Shown one piece after another: positions 23,524 through 31,581 of a stretch of DNA of 36,908 nucleotides. This DNA is from Clostridiales bacterium. GTDB lineage: Bacteria > Bacillota > Clostridia > Oscillospirales > Oscillospiraceae. How positions within the stretch are numbered: position 1 is the stretch's first letter; the number at the start of each line of letters is the position of its first letter. The stretch covers positions 1 to 36,908 of the forward strand of contig DPCD01000166.1 of NCBI GenBank assembly GCA_003516765.1, written 5' to 3'. Both the position numbers and the translations under genes were made by a program. The notes under the pieces were generated by a model. That model searched no databases, was not told the DNA's origin, and was given only the letters and a program-made list of their open reading frames with translations.

Positions 23524-24783
23524 ATGGGACAAACACTTGTAGAAAAAATCATTGGAAAAAATGTCGGTCATCCCGTAAAAGCCGGCGAAACGGTGATTGT
23601 CAACGTGGACTTTGCCGCGCTGCATGACGGCTCCGGTCCTCTGATGGTGCGGCTTCTGAAAGAGCGCGCGTATGATAAGGACCCTGTTTTCGATCCGAAC
23701 CGGATGCTCTTTGCCAATGAGTTCGGACCGGAATCCACACGCGAGGTGGCAAACGAGCATGCGCTTTGCCGCTGCTATGCGCTCGAGCATGGCTGCCACT
23801 GGGAAGAGGGCGGCACGGGTCATGTACACGCGCACATCTATGAAAGCTTCCTGAAATGCGGCACGGTCTGCATCGTCGGCGACTCCCACACCACGGTCCA
23901 CGGCGCATACGGCTGCTTTGCAACCGGCTGCGGTTCGACCGACATGGTGGCAGTGACCCGCTTCGGAAAGACGTGGATCAAGGTGCCCGAAACCTTCCGC
24001 ATCAATGTCGAGGGCGCGCTGCCGAAGGGCGTTTACTCCAAGGACATCATGCTGAAGCTCGCGAGCATCATCAAGTCCGATCAGGCAATTTACAAGTCGC
24101 TGGAATTCCGCGGCAGCACGATTTCGTCTTTGTCCATGGAGGGACGTCTGACCATCACCAGCATGGGCGTCGACGTCGGCGCAAAGAATGCGATCATGGA
24201 AACGGACGAGCACACGCGCGAATATCTGAAGATCTTCGGTCGTGAAAACGACTATCTGGAGGTCAAGGGCGACGAAGAAGCAAACTACGAGCGCGTCATC
24301 AACATTGACGCAACGCAGCTCGAACCGCTGGTTTCCAAGCCGCACTATGTGGAAAATGTGGATCTGGCGCGCAATTGCAGCAGCGAGCATGTCAACATGG
24401 TCTTCATCGGCTCGTGCACCAACGGGCGCGTGGAGGATCTGCATATTGCAGCCGACATTCTGCGCGGCAAAAAGGTTGCGAAGGGAACGCGCCTGCTGGT
24501 GATTCCGAACTCCAACTATGTCTATCAGCAGTGCATGCGCGACGGCACGCTTCTGACGCTGGCAGAGGCTGGCGCCATGATCGAAGCGCCGAACTGCGGT
24601 CCGTGCATGGGCGTGCATCAGGGCATTCCGGCAGACAACGAGGTCGTTGTCGCTACGCAGAACCGGAACTTCAAAGGACGCATGGGAAATCCCACGGCAA
24701 GCATCTATCTGTCCAGCCCGGCAACCGCCGCTGCGACGGCGCTGACCGGCTACATCACCGATCCGCGCGAGGTCATGGGCTAA
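23524..24783 (+). CDS. aconitase/3-isopropylmalate dehydratase-type large subunit
   Basis: At 419 residues it has the length of LeuC-type two-subunit hydro-lyases. Fe-S cluster ligands are Cys298 (IGSCTNGR), Cys358 and Cys361 (NCGPCMG). The GDSHTTVHGAYGCFATGCGS segment (119-138) and the final GNPTASIYLSSPATAAATAL are family landmarks. Such enzymes isomerise or dehydrate isopropylmalate, homocitrate, methylcitrate, citraconate or dimethylmalate; the short two-subunit type fits HACN/LeuC/DmdA groups. Because it sits among MmgE/PrpD genes and not with leuA/leuB, a catabolic role is more likely than leucine synthesis. AAAGGA precedes ATG 23524 by eight bases. The partner subunit follows 19 bases later. 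Confidence 0.93.
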   Translation: MGQTLVEKIIGKNVGHPVKAGETVIVNVDFAALHDGSGPLMVRLLKERAYDKDPVFDPNRMLFANEFGPESTREVANEHALCRCYALEHGCHWEEGGTGHVHAHIYESFLKCGTVCIVGDSHTTVHGAYGCFATGCGSTDMVAVTRFGKTWIKVPETFRINVEGALPKGVYSKDIMLKLASIIKSDQAIYKSLEFRGSTISSLSMEGRLTITSMGVDVGAKNAIMETDEHTREYLKIFGRENDYLEVKGDEEANYERVINIDATQLEPLVSKPHYVENVDLARNCSSEHVNMVFIGSCTNGRVEDLHIAADILRGKKVAKGTRLLVIPNSNYVYQQCMRDGTLLTLAEAGAMIEAPNCGPCMGVHQGIPADNEVVVATQNRNFKGRMGNPTASIYLSSPATAAATALTGYITDPREVMG

Positions 24784-24802
24784 GAAAAGGAGCGTAAGTG
24801 TT

Positions 24803-25309
24803 ATGATAAAAGATTCGATTCAGGGTCGTGCATGGAAATTCGGAAGCAACGTCAGTACCGACTCCATTGCCCCCGGCAGACTGATCTCCCTGCGGGCAAA
24901 TCCGCCGGAGTATGCCAAGCATGTTCTTGAAGATGCCCGTCCCGACTTTGTCAAGGGCGTCAAGCAGGACGATTTTATCGTTGCCGACCGGAACTTCGGC
25001 TGCGGTTCCAGCCGTGAGATTGCCGCAATTATCATCAAGCTTGCCGGCGTCGGCGCGGTCCTTTCCAAATCGTTCGGTCGGATTTTCTACCGCAACGCCA
25101 TCAATAACGGCATGCTGCTCATTGAGTGTGACACCGACCGGATTGAAGAGGGCGACGAGCTGTTTGTGGATGTCAAGAACCGCGTCATCCGCAAGATCAA
25201 CGACCCGGCGTTCTCCATGCCGTTTACGCTGTCGGAGAAGGAAATCAAGATCGTCAACGAGGGCGGCTTGCTCAACTACATCGAGAATCACAATTCTCTG
25301 GATATCTGA
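24803..25309 (+). CDS. aconitase/3-isopropylmalate dehydratase-type small subunit
   Basis: The 168-residue swivel-domain subunit completes the enzyme with the large subunit. The substrate-binding loop FGCGSSREIA (65-74) is intact, and SFGRIFYRNAINNG (about 89-102) forms the second conserved block. The early loop WKFGSNVSTDSIAPGR (11-26) lies where substrate specificity is set in the LeuD/HACN group. ATG 24803 has AAGGAG 12 bases upstream. Its stop lies one base before the next ATG, so PrpD 2 is translationally coupled. Confidence 0.93.
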   Translation: MIKDSIQGRAWKFGSNVSTDSIAPGRLISLRANPPEYAKHVLEDARPDFVKGVKQDDFIVADRNFGCGSSREIAAIIIKLAGVGAVLSKSFGRIFYRNAINNGMLLIECDTDRIEEGDELFVDVKNRVIRKINDPAFSMPFTLSEKEIKIVNEGGLLNYIENHNSLDI

Positions 25310-25310
25310 T

Positions 25311-26672
25311 ATGGAAGCATTGAGACAGCTTGCAGCCTTTGTGCAGGAGCTTCGTCTGGAGGATCTGCCGCAGGACGTGCGCGATGCCGCGCGCTACTGC
25401 GTGCTGGACACGCTGGGCTCTGCGCTCGGTGCTGCGGAAAATGAGGAGCTTGCTGCCATCGCGCGGGAATACGCGCAATGGACGGGGCTCGGCGAAAATA
25501 ACCGCAGCGCGAGGCTCTGGGGCAGCGCGCAGCGGACCAATCTGATGAACGCCGTCTTCCTCAACGGCATGATGGCGCACCAGCTGGAGCTGGACGATGT
25601 GCATACTGCGTCCAAATCCCATGTCGGCGCGGTCGTGGTGCCGGCGGCATGGGCGGTCGCGGAAGCACTCGGCTGCAGCGGCAAGACGTTTCTGGAGGCG
25701 GTCGTCGCCGGCTACGAGGTGATGGGGCGCGTCGGAAAGGCAATGGACGTTGCCAGCAACCGCAAGCGCGGCTGGCACACGACGGGTATCATCGGAACGT
25801 TCGGCGCCGCTGCCGCTGCCTGCAAACTGTTCGGTCTGACGCAGGAGCAGACCGCGAACGCACTCGGGCTTGCCGGCACGCAGTCGTGCGGTCTGTGGGC
25901 GTTTCTGGCAGAAGGCGCTACCTGCAAAAAGCTGCATACCGGCAGGGCTGCCGTCAACGGTGTTGCTTCCTGCCTGCTCGCAAAAAGCGGCATGACCGGC
26001 GCGATTCATATTCTTGACGCGAAGGACGGAGGACTCTATCCGGCAGTCAGCGACAGCTGGGACATGGAAAAACTGACCGAGGGTCTGGGGCAGAGCTACG
26101 AGATCACCCGGATGGACAAAAAGCCGTATCCCTGCTGCCGCACGACGCATCCGAACATCGACGCCGCGCTGCGGCTGCGCGCAGAAGGTGTCCGCGCGCA
26201 GGATGTGGCGCAGGTGCTGGTGGAAACCTATGAGGTCGGCGTTCTGCAATGCGGCTTTTCCAAGTATCCGGAAAGCCCGGTGGAGGCAAAGTTCAGTACG
26301 CCCTTCACCGCAGCGTGCGCACTGGTCAAGGGCCATGTGAATCAGGCGGATTTTGACGAGCAGACGCTGCAGGATGCGCAGATTCGCCGCATCGCGGAGC
26401 ACACCAGCGTTGTTGCCGCGCCGCTTTTTACCGAGCGGTATCCGAAGCAGTGGGGCAGCCGCATGACAATCACCTGCACCGACGGCAGCCGCCGCGTCTG
26501 TCAGATTGACAACATGTCCGGCAGCGTGGCAGTGCCGCTGAGCCCGGAGCAGGAGCAAAGCAAATTCCTGGGTCTGGCAGCTGCCTGCATGGATCTGCCG
26601 CAGGCGCAGAGGCTCATGGAAGAGGTGCTGCGCATCGAGCAGAAGCAGACGCTGCCGCAGGTTGGAATGTGA
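25311..26672 (+). CDS. MmgE/PrpD family protein 2
   Basis: The 453-residue paralogue has HQLELDDVHTASKSHVG (His90, Asp95-Asp96), RGWHTTGIIGTFG (His156) and CKKLHTGRAA (Lys206-Lys207, His209), so all the family's landmark acid, His and Lys positions are kept. Spacing differs from protein 1: six residues more between the Asp pair and the next conserved segment. It starts at ATG 25311, one base after the small-subunit stop, with no clear ribosome site; coupling is likely. It is distantly related to proteins 1 and 3, which argues for a distinct substrate and not recent duplication. Confidence 0.9.
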   Translation: MEALRQLAAFVQELRLEDLPQDVRDAARYCVLDTLGSALGAAENEELAAIAREYAQWTGLGENNRSARLWGSAQRTNLMNAVFLNGMMAHQLELDDVHTASKSHVGAVVVPAAWAVAEALGCSGKTFLEAVVAGYEVMGRVGKAMDVASNRKRGWHTTGIIGTFGAAAAACKLFGLTQEQTANALGLAGTQSCGLWAFLAEGATCKKLHTGRAAVNGVASCLLAKSGMTGAIHILDAKDGGLYPAVSDSWDMEKLTEGLGQSYEITRMDKKPYPCCRTTHPNIDAALRLRAEGVRAQDVAQVLVETYEVGVLQCGFSKYPESPVEAKFSTPFTAACALVKGHVNQADFDEQTLQDAQIRRIAEHTSVVAAPLFTERYPKQWGSRMTITCTDGSRRVCQIDNMSGSVAVPLSPEQEQSKFLGLAAACMDLPQAQRLMEEVLRIEQKQTLPQVGM

Positions 26673-26682
26673 GGATTGCAAT

Positions 26683-28026
26683 ATGGAAAATTACACGCAG
26701 ACGCTGGTCCGGTTTGTTTTGCAGACAAGGACGGAGGATATTCCGCAGAACGTCATCGAGCTGGCAAAAAAGCACTTTCTCGACTGTGTCGGCGCAGCGC
26801 TTGCGGAGGCGGCAGAACCGCGCAGCCAGATTGTCCGGCGCTACTTTTCCGCGCTCGGTGCGGACGGAGACTGCCGCGTCGTCGGACATGGAACAAGACT
26901 GAGCGTAGAAAATGCGGCGTTCTGCAACGGCATTCTGGCGCACACGATCTGCTTTGACGATTCCGGTCCCTCCCATCCGTCCGTGACCATCGTCCCGGGG
27001 CTTCTTGCGCTGGCAGAGCGGTATCATTTTTCGGGAAAAGAGATTCTTGCTGCGCAGGTGCTGGGCTATGAGGTGTTTCAGCGCCTGAACGCCGCGACCG
27101 CGGAAGCGTGGGAGATGCGCAAGCGCGGCTGGCATCCGACCGGCTTTTTCGGAGCTGTCGCCGGAGCAGCCCAGACTGCGCGCCTGCTCGGGCTTTCGCA
27201 GCAGCAGGCGCAGCGCGCGCTCGGCATTGCGGCAACGCTTGGCGGCGGTCTGAGCCAGAACATCGGAAACATGGGCATGGGGCTTCATGCTGGAAACGCC
27301 AGCCGGAACGGCATTACCGCCGCGCTGCTTGCAAAGGAAGGATTTACCGCGGACGAGCGTCCGCTGGAAGGGCGCTTTGGACTCTTGGATGCACTGTGCG
27401 GACCCGGTCAGTATGATGCGTCCAGACTCACCGCAAACCTCGGCGCGCCGTTTGGGATGGAAAACCCGGGCATTACCATCAAGCCGTATCCGAACTGCTG
27501 GGCGCACCACAAGGTTCTGCAGGCAGTGCTGGAACTGCGCGAGAAGCACGCGATTGCACCGGAAAACGTCGAGCGGGTCGAAGTTGACCTGCAGACGGAC
27601 AAGCCAACCTATCGCTACACCGCGCCCAAAACCGATCTGGAAGCGCGCTACAGCCTCGGCTACGGCATCGCGCTGGCGCTGCTGGACGGAGAACTGACAC
27701 TGGCGCAGTACGCACCGGAGCGCCTGCAGCGGCAGGACACGCTGGAGATGCTCGGCAGAATTCAGAATGTGCCTGCCGCAGACGAACAGGCACGGCAGAC
27801 GGTCACCATCTGCATGAAAAACGGGCAGCGGTATTCCGGGCGGGTCCAATATTCAAAGGGACATCCGCTTTACGATCCGATGTGCCTTTCGGAGGTGCAG
27901 GAGAAGTATCGCCTGCTGGCGGGACGTCTGCTGCCGCAGCATCAGGTGGAAGCTTCGATGCAGGCAATTGTGCACCTGGAAGAGGCAGCGGACGTGTCGG
28001 ATGTGATGGACCTGCTGGTCGTTTGA
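26683..28026 (+). CDS. MmgE/PrpD family protein 3, lacking a usual lysine
   Basis: The protein is 447 residues from ATG 26683 (GAGGA about eight bases upstream). Landmarks HTICFDDSGPSHPS (His87, Asp92-Asp93) and RGWHPTGFFGAVAG (His151) are present. The later segment reads NMGMGLHAGNASRNG (196-210). Family members normally have Lys-Pro or Lys-Lys just before the His-x-Gly; here Met-Gly stands in its place. The Lys is thought to contact the substrate carboxylate or act in catalysis in cis-aconitate decarboxylase-type enzymes. The protein may therefore use another substrate, work as an epimerase, or be a non-catalytic partner. It begins ten bases after protein 2 ends. Confidence 0.9.
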   Translation: MENYTQTLVRFVLQTRTEDIPQNVIELAKKHFLDCVGAALAEAAEPRSQIVRRYFSALGADGDCRVVGHGTRLSVENAAFCNGILAHTICFDDSGPSHPSVTIVPGLLALAERYHFSGKEILAAQVLGYEVFQRLNAATAEAWEMRKRGWHPTGFFGAVAGAAQTARLLGLSQQQAQRALGIAATLGGGLSQNIGNMGMGLHAGNASRNGITAALLAKEGFTADERPLEGRFGLLDALCGPGQYDASRLTANLGAPFGMENPGITIKPYPNCWAHHKVLQAVLELREKHAIAPENVERVEVDLQTDKPTYRYTAPKTDLEARYSLGYGIALALLDGELTLAQYAPERLQRQDTLEMLGRIQNVPAADEQARQTVTICMKNGQRYSGRVQYSKGHPLYDPMCLSEVQEKYRLLAGRLLPQHQVEASMQAIVHLEEAADVSDVMDLLVV

Positions 28027-28058
28027 AAACACGTTTGTGATACTGGGAGGTTGTATTT

Positions 28059-28628
28059 ATGCTGTTTTGTGCCGCATGTCAGAGCAAAAGCTGCGCTGCC
28101 CGGATGGGCCAGACGCAGACCTTTCCGAAGGGCTGCCCCGGACAGGGAGAAAAGATGGATGCCTGGCTGCAGGAGTATGACGAGCCGCTCGATCGGCTGA
28201 TGGCGCAGAAATCTGCACTCTGCAGCCCGGACCACAGCGAGTGCCGTCTGGCAAAGACCATGCGCTTTGCCAAGGAGTGCGGCTTTCACAAGCTGGGACT
28301 GGCGTTTTGCGATACGCTCGACGAGCAGGGGCGGCAGATTGACGCCATTTTGCGCCGGAACGGCTTTCAGGTAGAAAGCGTCCGCTGCAAGGTGGGGCAC
28401 ATTGACCGGAGCGCCATCGGCGTTCCCTCCGCGCAGAAGGCAATGTGCAACCCGATTGCGCAGGCGGAGCTGCTGAACGAAGCCGGAACGGAGCTGAACA
28501 TCATCGTCGGTCTGTGCGTCGGTCACGACGCGCTGTTCATTCGCCACTCCAAAGCGCCCGTTACGGTGCTGGCGGCAAAGGACCATGTGTATGACAATGC
28601 GCCGCTGGAGTGCCTGAAGGATATGTAG
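28059..28628 (+). CDS. DUF1847-family cysteine-rich protein
   Basis: The 189-residue protein begins MLFCAACQSKSCAAR, with a CxxC...C cluster, and has another Cys group in CSPDHSECRLAKTMRFAKEC (about 65-85). NPIAQAELLNEAGTELNIIV and GLCVGHDALFIRHSKAPVTV follow, the most conserved segment of the DUF1847 metal-binding family. The function is unknown. The Cys pattern suggests an Fe-S or zinc site. ATG 28059 has GGGAGG nine bases upstream. As last gene of the block it might serve the Fe-S enzyme at 23524-25309 or a redox step; that is inference. Confidence 0.85.
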   Translation: MLFCAACQSKSCAARMGQTQTFPKGCPGQGEKMDAWLQEYDEPLDRLMAQKSALCSPDHSECRLAKTMRFAKECGFHKLGLAFCDTLDEQGRQIDAILRRNGFQVESVRCKVGHIDRSAIGVPSAQKAMCNPIAQAELLNEAGTELNIIVGLCVGHDALFIRHSKAPVTVLAAKDHVYDNAPLECLKDM

Positions 28629-28649
28629 CTTTGTCTGCCGGGTTTTCTG

Positions 28650-28897
28650 ACTCTGACAGAGTAAAATCGCACCGCAGAGGATTCCCTCTGCGGTGCGATT
28701 CAGGCTGTCGAGGATATTTCCAGACGAAATGTTTCGGAAAGGAAGATAGTGTGAAAGAAACCCATCAGGGGTGTCTTTCGCGTTCAATCAATTCCTTTTT
28801 CAAACTTTTCTGAAGTTTGAAAAAGGATTGCGCGTGTCAAAAAGAACTTTTTGACACGCGCAATCGCACCGCAGAGGATTCCCTCTGCGGTGCGATT
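28650..28897. repeat. cluster of six palindromes between convergent genes
   Basis: In order: 28650-28662 (13-bp palindrome); 28665-28700 (16-bp stem, 4-base loop); 28753-28779 (11-bp stem, one mismatch); 28794-28826 (14-bp perfect stem); 28831-28860 (14-bp perfect stem, 2-base loop); and 28862-28897, identical over all 36 bases to 28665-28700. None has a proper T tract. The outer pair faces the ends of the convergent genes at 28628 and 28901. They may act as bidirectional terminators, mRNA-end protectors, or be copies of a REP/MITE-like element. Confidence 0.8.
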
Positions 28898-28900
28898 GCG

Positions 28901-29248
28901 TTATGATGGTTCGTCCGGAGAATCCGGCGGCGCTTCTTCCACCAGCTCGCTGGTGAGAAGACTTTTTTGAAGGCTTGCCGCCTGCTCCAGATCCTCCCAC
29001 GGCACGAACAGCTCCAGCTCGGCGTGGTTCTGCCCGAAGGCGACGGAATACAGGACGCTCCTCGCCTGCCGGGTCAGGCAGCGGATGCCCGCGTCCTTCA
29101 GAAGCTCCTGCATCGCCTCACCCCACGGGGAGACCATGGTGGACAGATAACAAAAGTCGCCGTCTTTGGGCGCGCGCAGAGGCGTTTTGCCGCAGTAGGG
29201 GCAGACCAATCCTTCACAGATCAGATGGCAGTTTTCGCAGTAGTACAT
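28901..29248 (-). CDS. zinc-ribbon plus DUF2007-like protein
   Basis: The 115-residue protein starts at ATG 29248 after GGAGGG. Residues 1-25 form a zinc ribbon (YYCENCHLICEGLVCPYCGK; two CxxC pairs). The rest (FCYLSTMVSPWGEAMQELLK, VLYSVAFGQNHAELELFVPW) resembles the DUF2007 fold, a ferredoxin-like domain thought to sense or signal. It is 20 bases downstream of the DUF1576 gene and ends the leftward C1 operon. A role with the membrane protein is likely but unknown. Confidence 0.7.
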   Translation of the reverse strand: MYYCENCHLICEGLVCPYCGKTPLRAPKDGDFCYLSTMVSPWGEAMQELLKDAGIRCLTRQARSVLYSVAFGQNHAELELFVPWEDLEQAASLQKSLLTSELVEEAPPDSPDEPS

Positions 29249-29268
29249 GGCAAGCCCTCCTTCGGCAT

Positions 29269-30612
29269 TTACGCCTTGAGCTGTGCGCGCTCCTCTTTTG
29301 TCTTGCAGAAATGCTCCAGCACGGGGACAAACAGGCACGCCAGTATGCAGCCCGTGAAGCCGCCGTTATACAGCAGATAGCCGCCGTGCAGCAGCGGCAC
29401 ACAGGTGACGAGCGTATAGTGCGCCACACCGGCGAGGATGCCGGCAAACCAGCCGTATCTGCCAGCAACAGGGGAAAGACCGTTTGCAAAGCAGAGCCCC
29501 ACAATGATTGCCTGCGCGTTGATGGCAAGCGCGCCTTCGGTTCCCATCACGCCGCAAAGCGCCTTCATGGCAAAGCTCGCAGCGACATAGCCCACCATGA
29601 TGGACCACACGTTTGCCGGATGGCTTCCTTTGAAGCAGCAGCAGACCATGCAGAACACGCAGCCGAGCGTCACCGCGTTCCAGTTCGCGCCGATGAGCGT
29701 GTAGTAAAGGACGATGAAAAGTCCGTAGACGCCGAAGTTCAGAACGGCAGTCTCAAAGCCGTATTTTGCGCCGTAGTCTGCGCCGAAACCGGTGTCCTTC
29801 AGAAGCTGCCCGTACTTTTTGCCGCCGCCGAGGAAGATCCCCAGCGCGATGGCAAGCAGAAAGACGACCGCGCAGAACGTGTAGCACAGCGCCGGGAACG
29901 AGTCGCCGGTGCCCACACCGGAAGCCTCGGGAAGCACGCCGCCCAGCATCTTATACAGCAGCGCCCGCAGGAAAAACGCGGTCAGACCCATCGGAAGCGC
30001 CGCAGAGTACAGGCAGTAGCCCTTGTGGACATTCGGGCTGTGCGCGAGCCCTGCCGGCAGGATAAAGCCCACACAGGCGCAGACGACCAACGTCAGCACA
30101 AAGCTGCCGAATGTCACGCCGTGCAGTTCCGCGCCGGGATAGCGCAGAAGAAGGTCGGTCGCCAGCGGGCAAAGACCCGTTGCAAAGAGCATCGCATTGA
30201 CCAGACTTCCAAGCGGCTTTTTCTTCACGAGGCTGTACAGCGCGACGCCCACGAACAGGAACCACACGTTCAGAATCGTGATGCCCCAGAAGCTGAAGCC
30301 CGCCGTCAGGAAAAACGCCAGGACGCTCAAGCCGTCGGGCTTTGCGCCGGGCAGCGTATACAGCAGGCTGCAGATCAGGCAGATCAGAAATACGTTCAAA
30401 AAGGTTGCGGCAAAGCCGCCGTAGCTCGCGTCGAAAAAGCTCTTGGTGAGCTGCGCGGGCTGCGTGCAGAGCTGGGCGAGGTTTGCCAGAAGCTCCTGCA
30501 GACCTGTGCCGGAGTCGATCATGCAGACGATCGTGGCAATGGCGCACAGCGCCGTAAAAAGACCAAACAGACGGCGGATGGCGCCTGCCGGTTCCTTGAA
30601 TTGTTCTTTCAC
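29269..30612 (-). CDS. DUF1576 multi-pass membrane protein
   Basis: The 447-residue protein has about twelve hydrophobic segments. It fits DUF1576, an uncharacterised clostridial membrane family: FGLFTALCAIATIVCMIDSG, FLNVFLICLICSLLYTLPG, FSFWGITILNVWFLFVGVAL, GMCFANG/GLSPVAGRYGWFAGIL near the end. The start codon is GTG at 30612, preceded by GGAAGAAGAG. Gly-rich reentrant-like segments (GLSPVAGRYGWFAG) suggest a transporter or channel. It follows folD by 73 bases, so it might export or import a C1-pathway substrate such as formate; this is inference only. Confidence 0.8.
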   Translation of the reverse strand: MKEQFKEPAGAIRRLFGLFTALCAIATIVCMIDSGTGLQELLANLAQLCTQPAQLTKSFFDASYGGFAATFLNVFLICLICSLLYTLPGAKPDGLSVLAFFLTAGFSFWGITILNVWFLFVGVALYSLVKKKPLGSLVNAMLFATGLCPLATDLLLRYPGAELHGVTFGSFVLTLVVCACVGFILPAGLAHSPNVHKGYCLYSAALPMGLTAFFLRALLYKMLGGVLPEASGVGTGDSFPALCYTFCAVVFLLAIALGIFLGGGKKYGQLLKDTGFGADYGAKYGFETAVLNFGVYGLFIVLYYTLIGANWNAVTLGCVFCMVCCCFKGSHPANVWSIMVGYVAASFAMKALCGVMGTEGALAINAQAIIVGLCFANGLSPVAGRYGWFAGILAGVAHYTLVTCVPLLHGGYLLYNGGFTGCILACLFVPVLEHFCKTKEERAQLKA

Positions 30613-30685
30613 AATCTCTTCTTCCTTTCCGGTAAAAGTCTGCCGCCGGAAAAGTGGTCCGGCGGCAGATTGGATGAATCAGAAC

Positions 30686-31564
30686 TTACAGCGTACGTTC
30701 GGCTGCCTCGACGACATGACCGATCAGAACCGACGTTGTGACGGAGCCGACACCGCCGGGAACCGGAGTGATCGCGCCGACAATCGGCTCAACCTCGGAG
30801 AAGACTGCGTCGCCCGCGATGGCGCCCTTGCCGCCCTTGGCATTGACTTTCTCGGGGTCCCAGTTGATGGAGACGTCGATGACGATCTGATCTTCGGAGA
30901 CGTAGTCCTTCGTCAGGCTGTTCAGAACGCCCGCGGCGGAGACCAGAATGTCTGCCTTGCGTGCGATACCGGCGACGTCCACGGTCTTGGTGTGGCACAC
31001 GGTGACGGTTGCATTTTTTGCCATGAGCATCATGGCTGCGGGCTTGCCGACGACGAGAGAACGACCAATGACGACGGCGTTCTTGCCCTTGCAGTCGATG
31101 CCGTAGTAGTCGAGAATTTCCATGCAGGCCTGCGGCGTGCAGGGTGCAAAGCCCAGCTTCTTGCCGGTGAAGACGCCGGCGTTGGAGAGGTCGGTCATGC
31201 AGTCGACGTCCTTGGCGGCAGCCAGACGGTTGCAGATCTCATCCTGATCCGCCTTGAGGTGCTTGGGAAGCGGGCGGAACATCAGGCAGCCGTGGATGGA
31301 ATCGTCGGCATTGATCGCTTCGATCTGGGCAATCAGCGCTTCCTTGGTCACGTCCTCGGGTAGGACGAACTTCTGAACCTCGACGCCGATCAGCTCGGCT
31401 CTCGCGGTTGCGCCCTTTTCATAGGACAGGTCGGAGGGGTTTTCGCCGCAGCGGACGATTGCCAGCTTCGGGGTAACGCCTTTTTCCTTGAGAGCCGCGA
31501 CACGCGCCTGCAGCTTCTCGTTCATCGCAGCGGTAACTTCTTTGCCCAGCAGTAATTTAGCCAT
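30686..31564 (-). CDS. folD: FolD-type methylene-THF dehydrogenase, cyclohydrolase residues replaced
   Basis: The protein is 292 residues. The N-terminal catalytic domain aligns with FolD through CGENPSD-LSY (39-48), RPLPKHLKAD (97-106) and KDVD (118-121). The C-terminal Rossmann domain is intact (NAVVIGRSLVVGKPAAMMLM, then TVCHTKT). It oxidises methylene-THF or reduces methenyl-THF with NAD(P). In bifunctional FolD a Tyr-x3-Lys motif and a Gln before L-P-L-P are needed for the cyclohydrolase step. Here Tyr48 is followed by EKGA, so Ala52 replaces the Lys, and Phe96 stands at the Gln position. The cyclohydrolase half is therefore probably inactive and done by the adjacent FchA-type protein. 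The start ATG 31564 has GGAG nine bases upstream. Confidence 0.93.
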   Translation of the reverse strand: MAKLLLGKEVTAAMNEKLQARVAALKEKGVTPKLAIVRCGENPSDLSYEKGATARAELIGVEVQKFVLPEDVTKEALIAQIEAINADDSIHGCLMFRPLPKHLKADQDEICNRLAAAKDVDCMTDLSNAGVFTGKKLGFAPCTPQACMEILDYYGIDCKGKNAVVIGRSLVVGKPAAMMLMAKNATVTVCHTKTVDVAGIARKADILVSAAGVLNSLTKDYVSEDQIVIDVSINWDPEKVNAKGGKGAIAGDAVFSEVEPIVGAITPVPGGVGSVTTSVLIGHVVEAAERTL

Positions 31565-31581
31565 GCGTCATATCTCCTTCG

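Noticed and set aside
23524..25309. Reading the aconitase-type pair as leucine-biosynthesis leuCD
   Set aside because: No leuA or leuB nearby, and the pair is interleaved with three MmgE/PrpD genes; catabolism is more likely, though not proven.
28665..28897. CRISPR-like array
   Set aside because: Only two identical repeats, each a hairpin, with other hairpins between them instead of unique spacers, and no cas gene.
28975..30741. 588-codon plus-strand frame over the DUF1576 gene
   Set aside because: Low-complexity Arg/Ala/Gln-rich shadow of a membrane protein gene.
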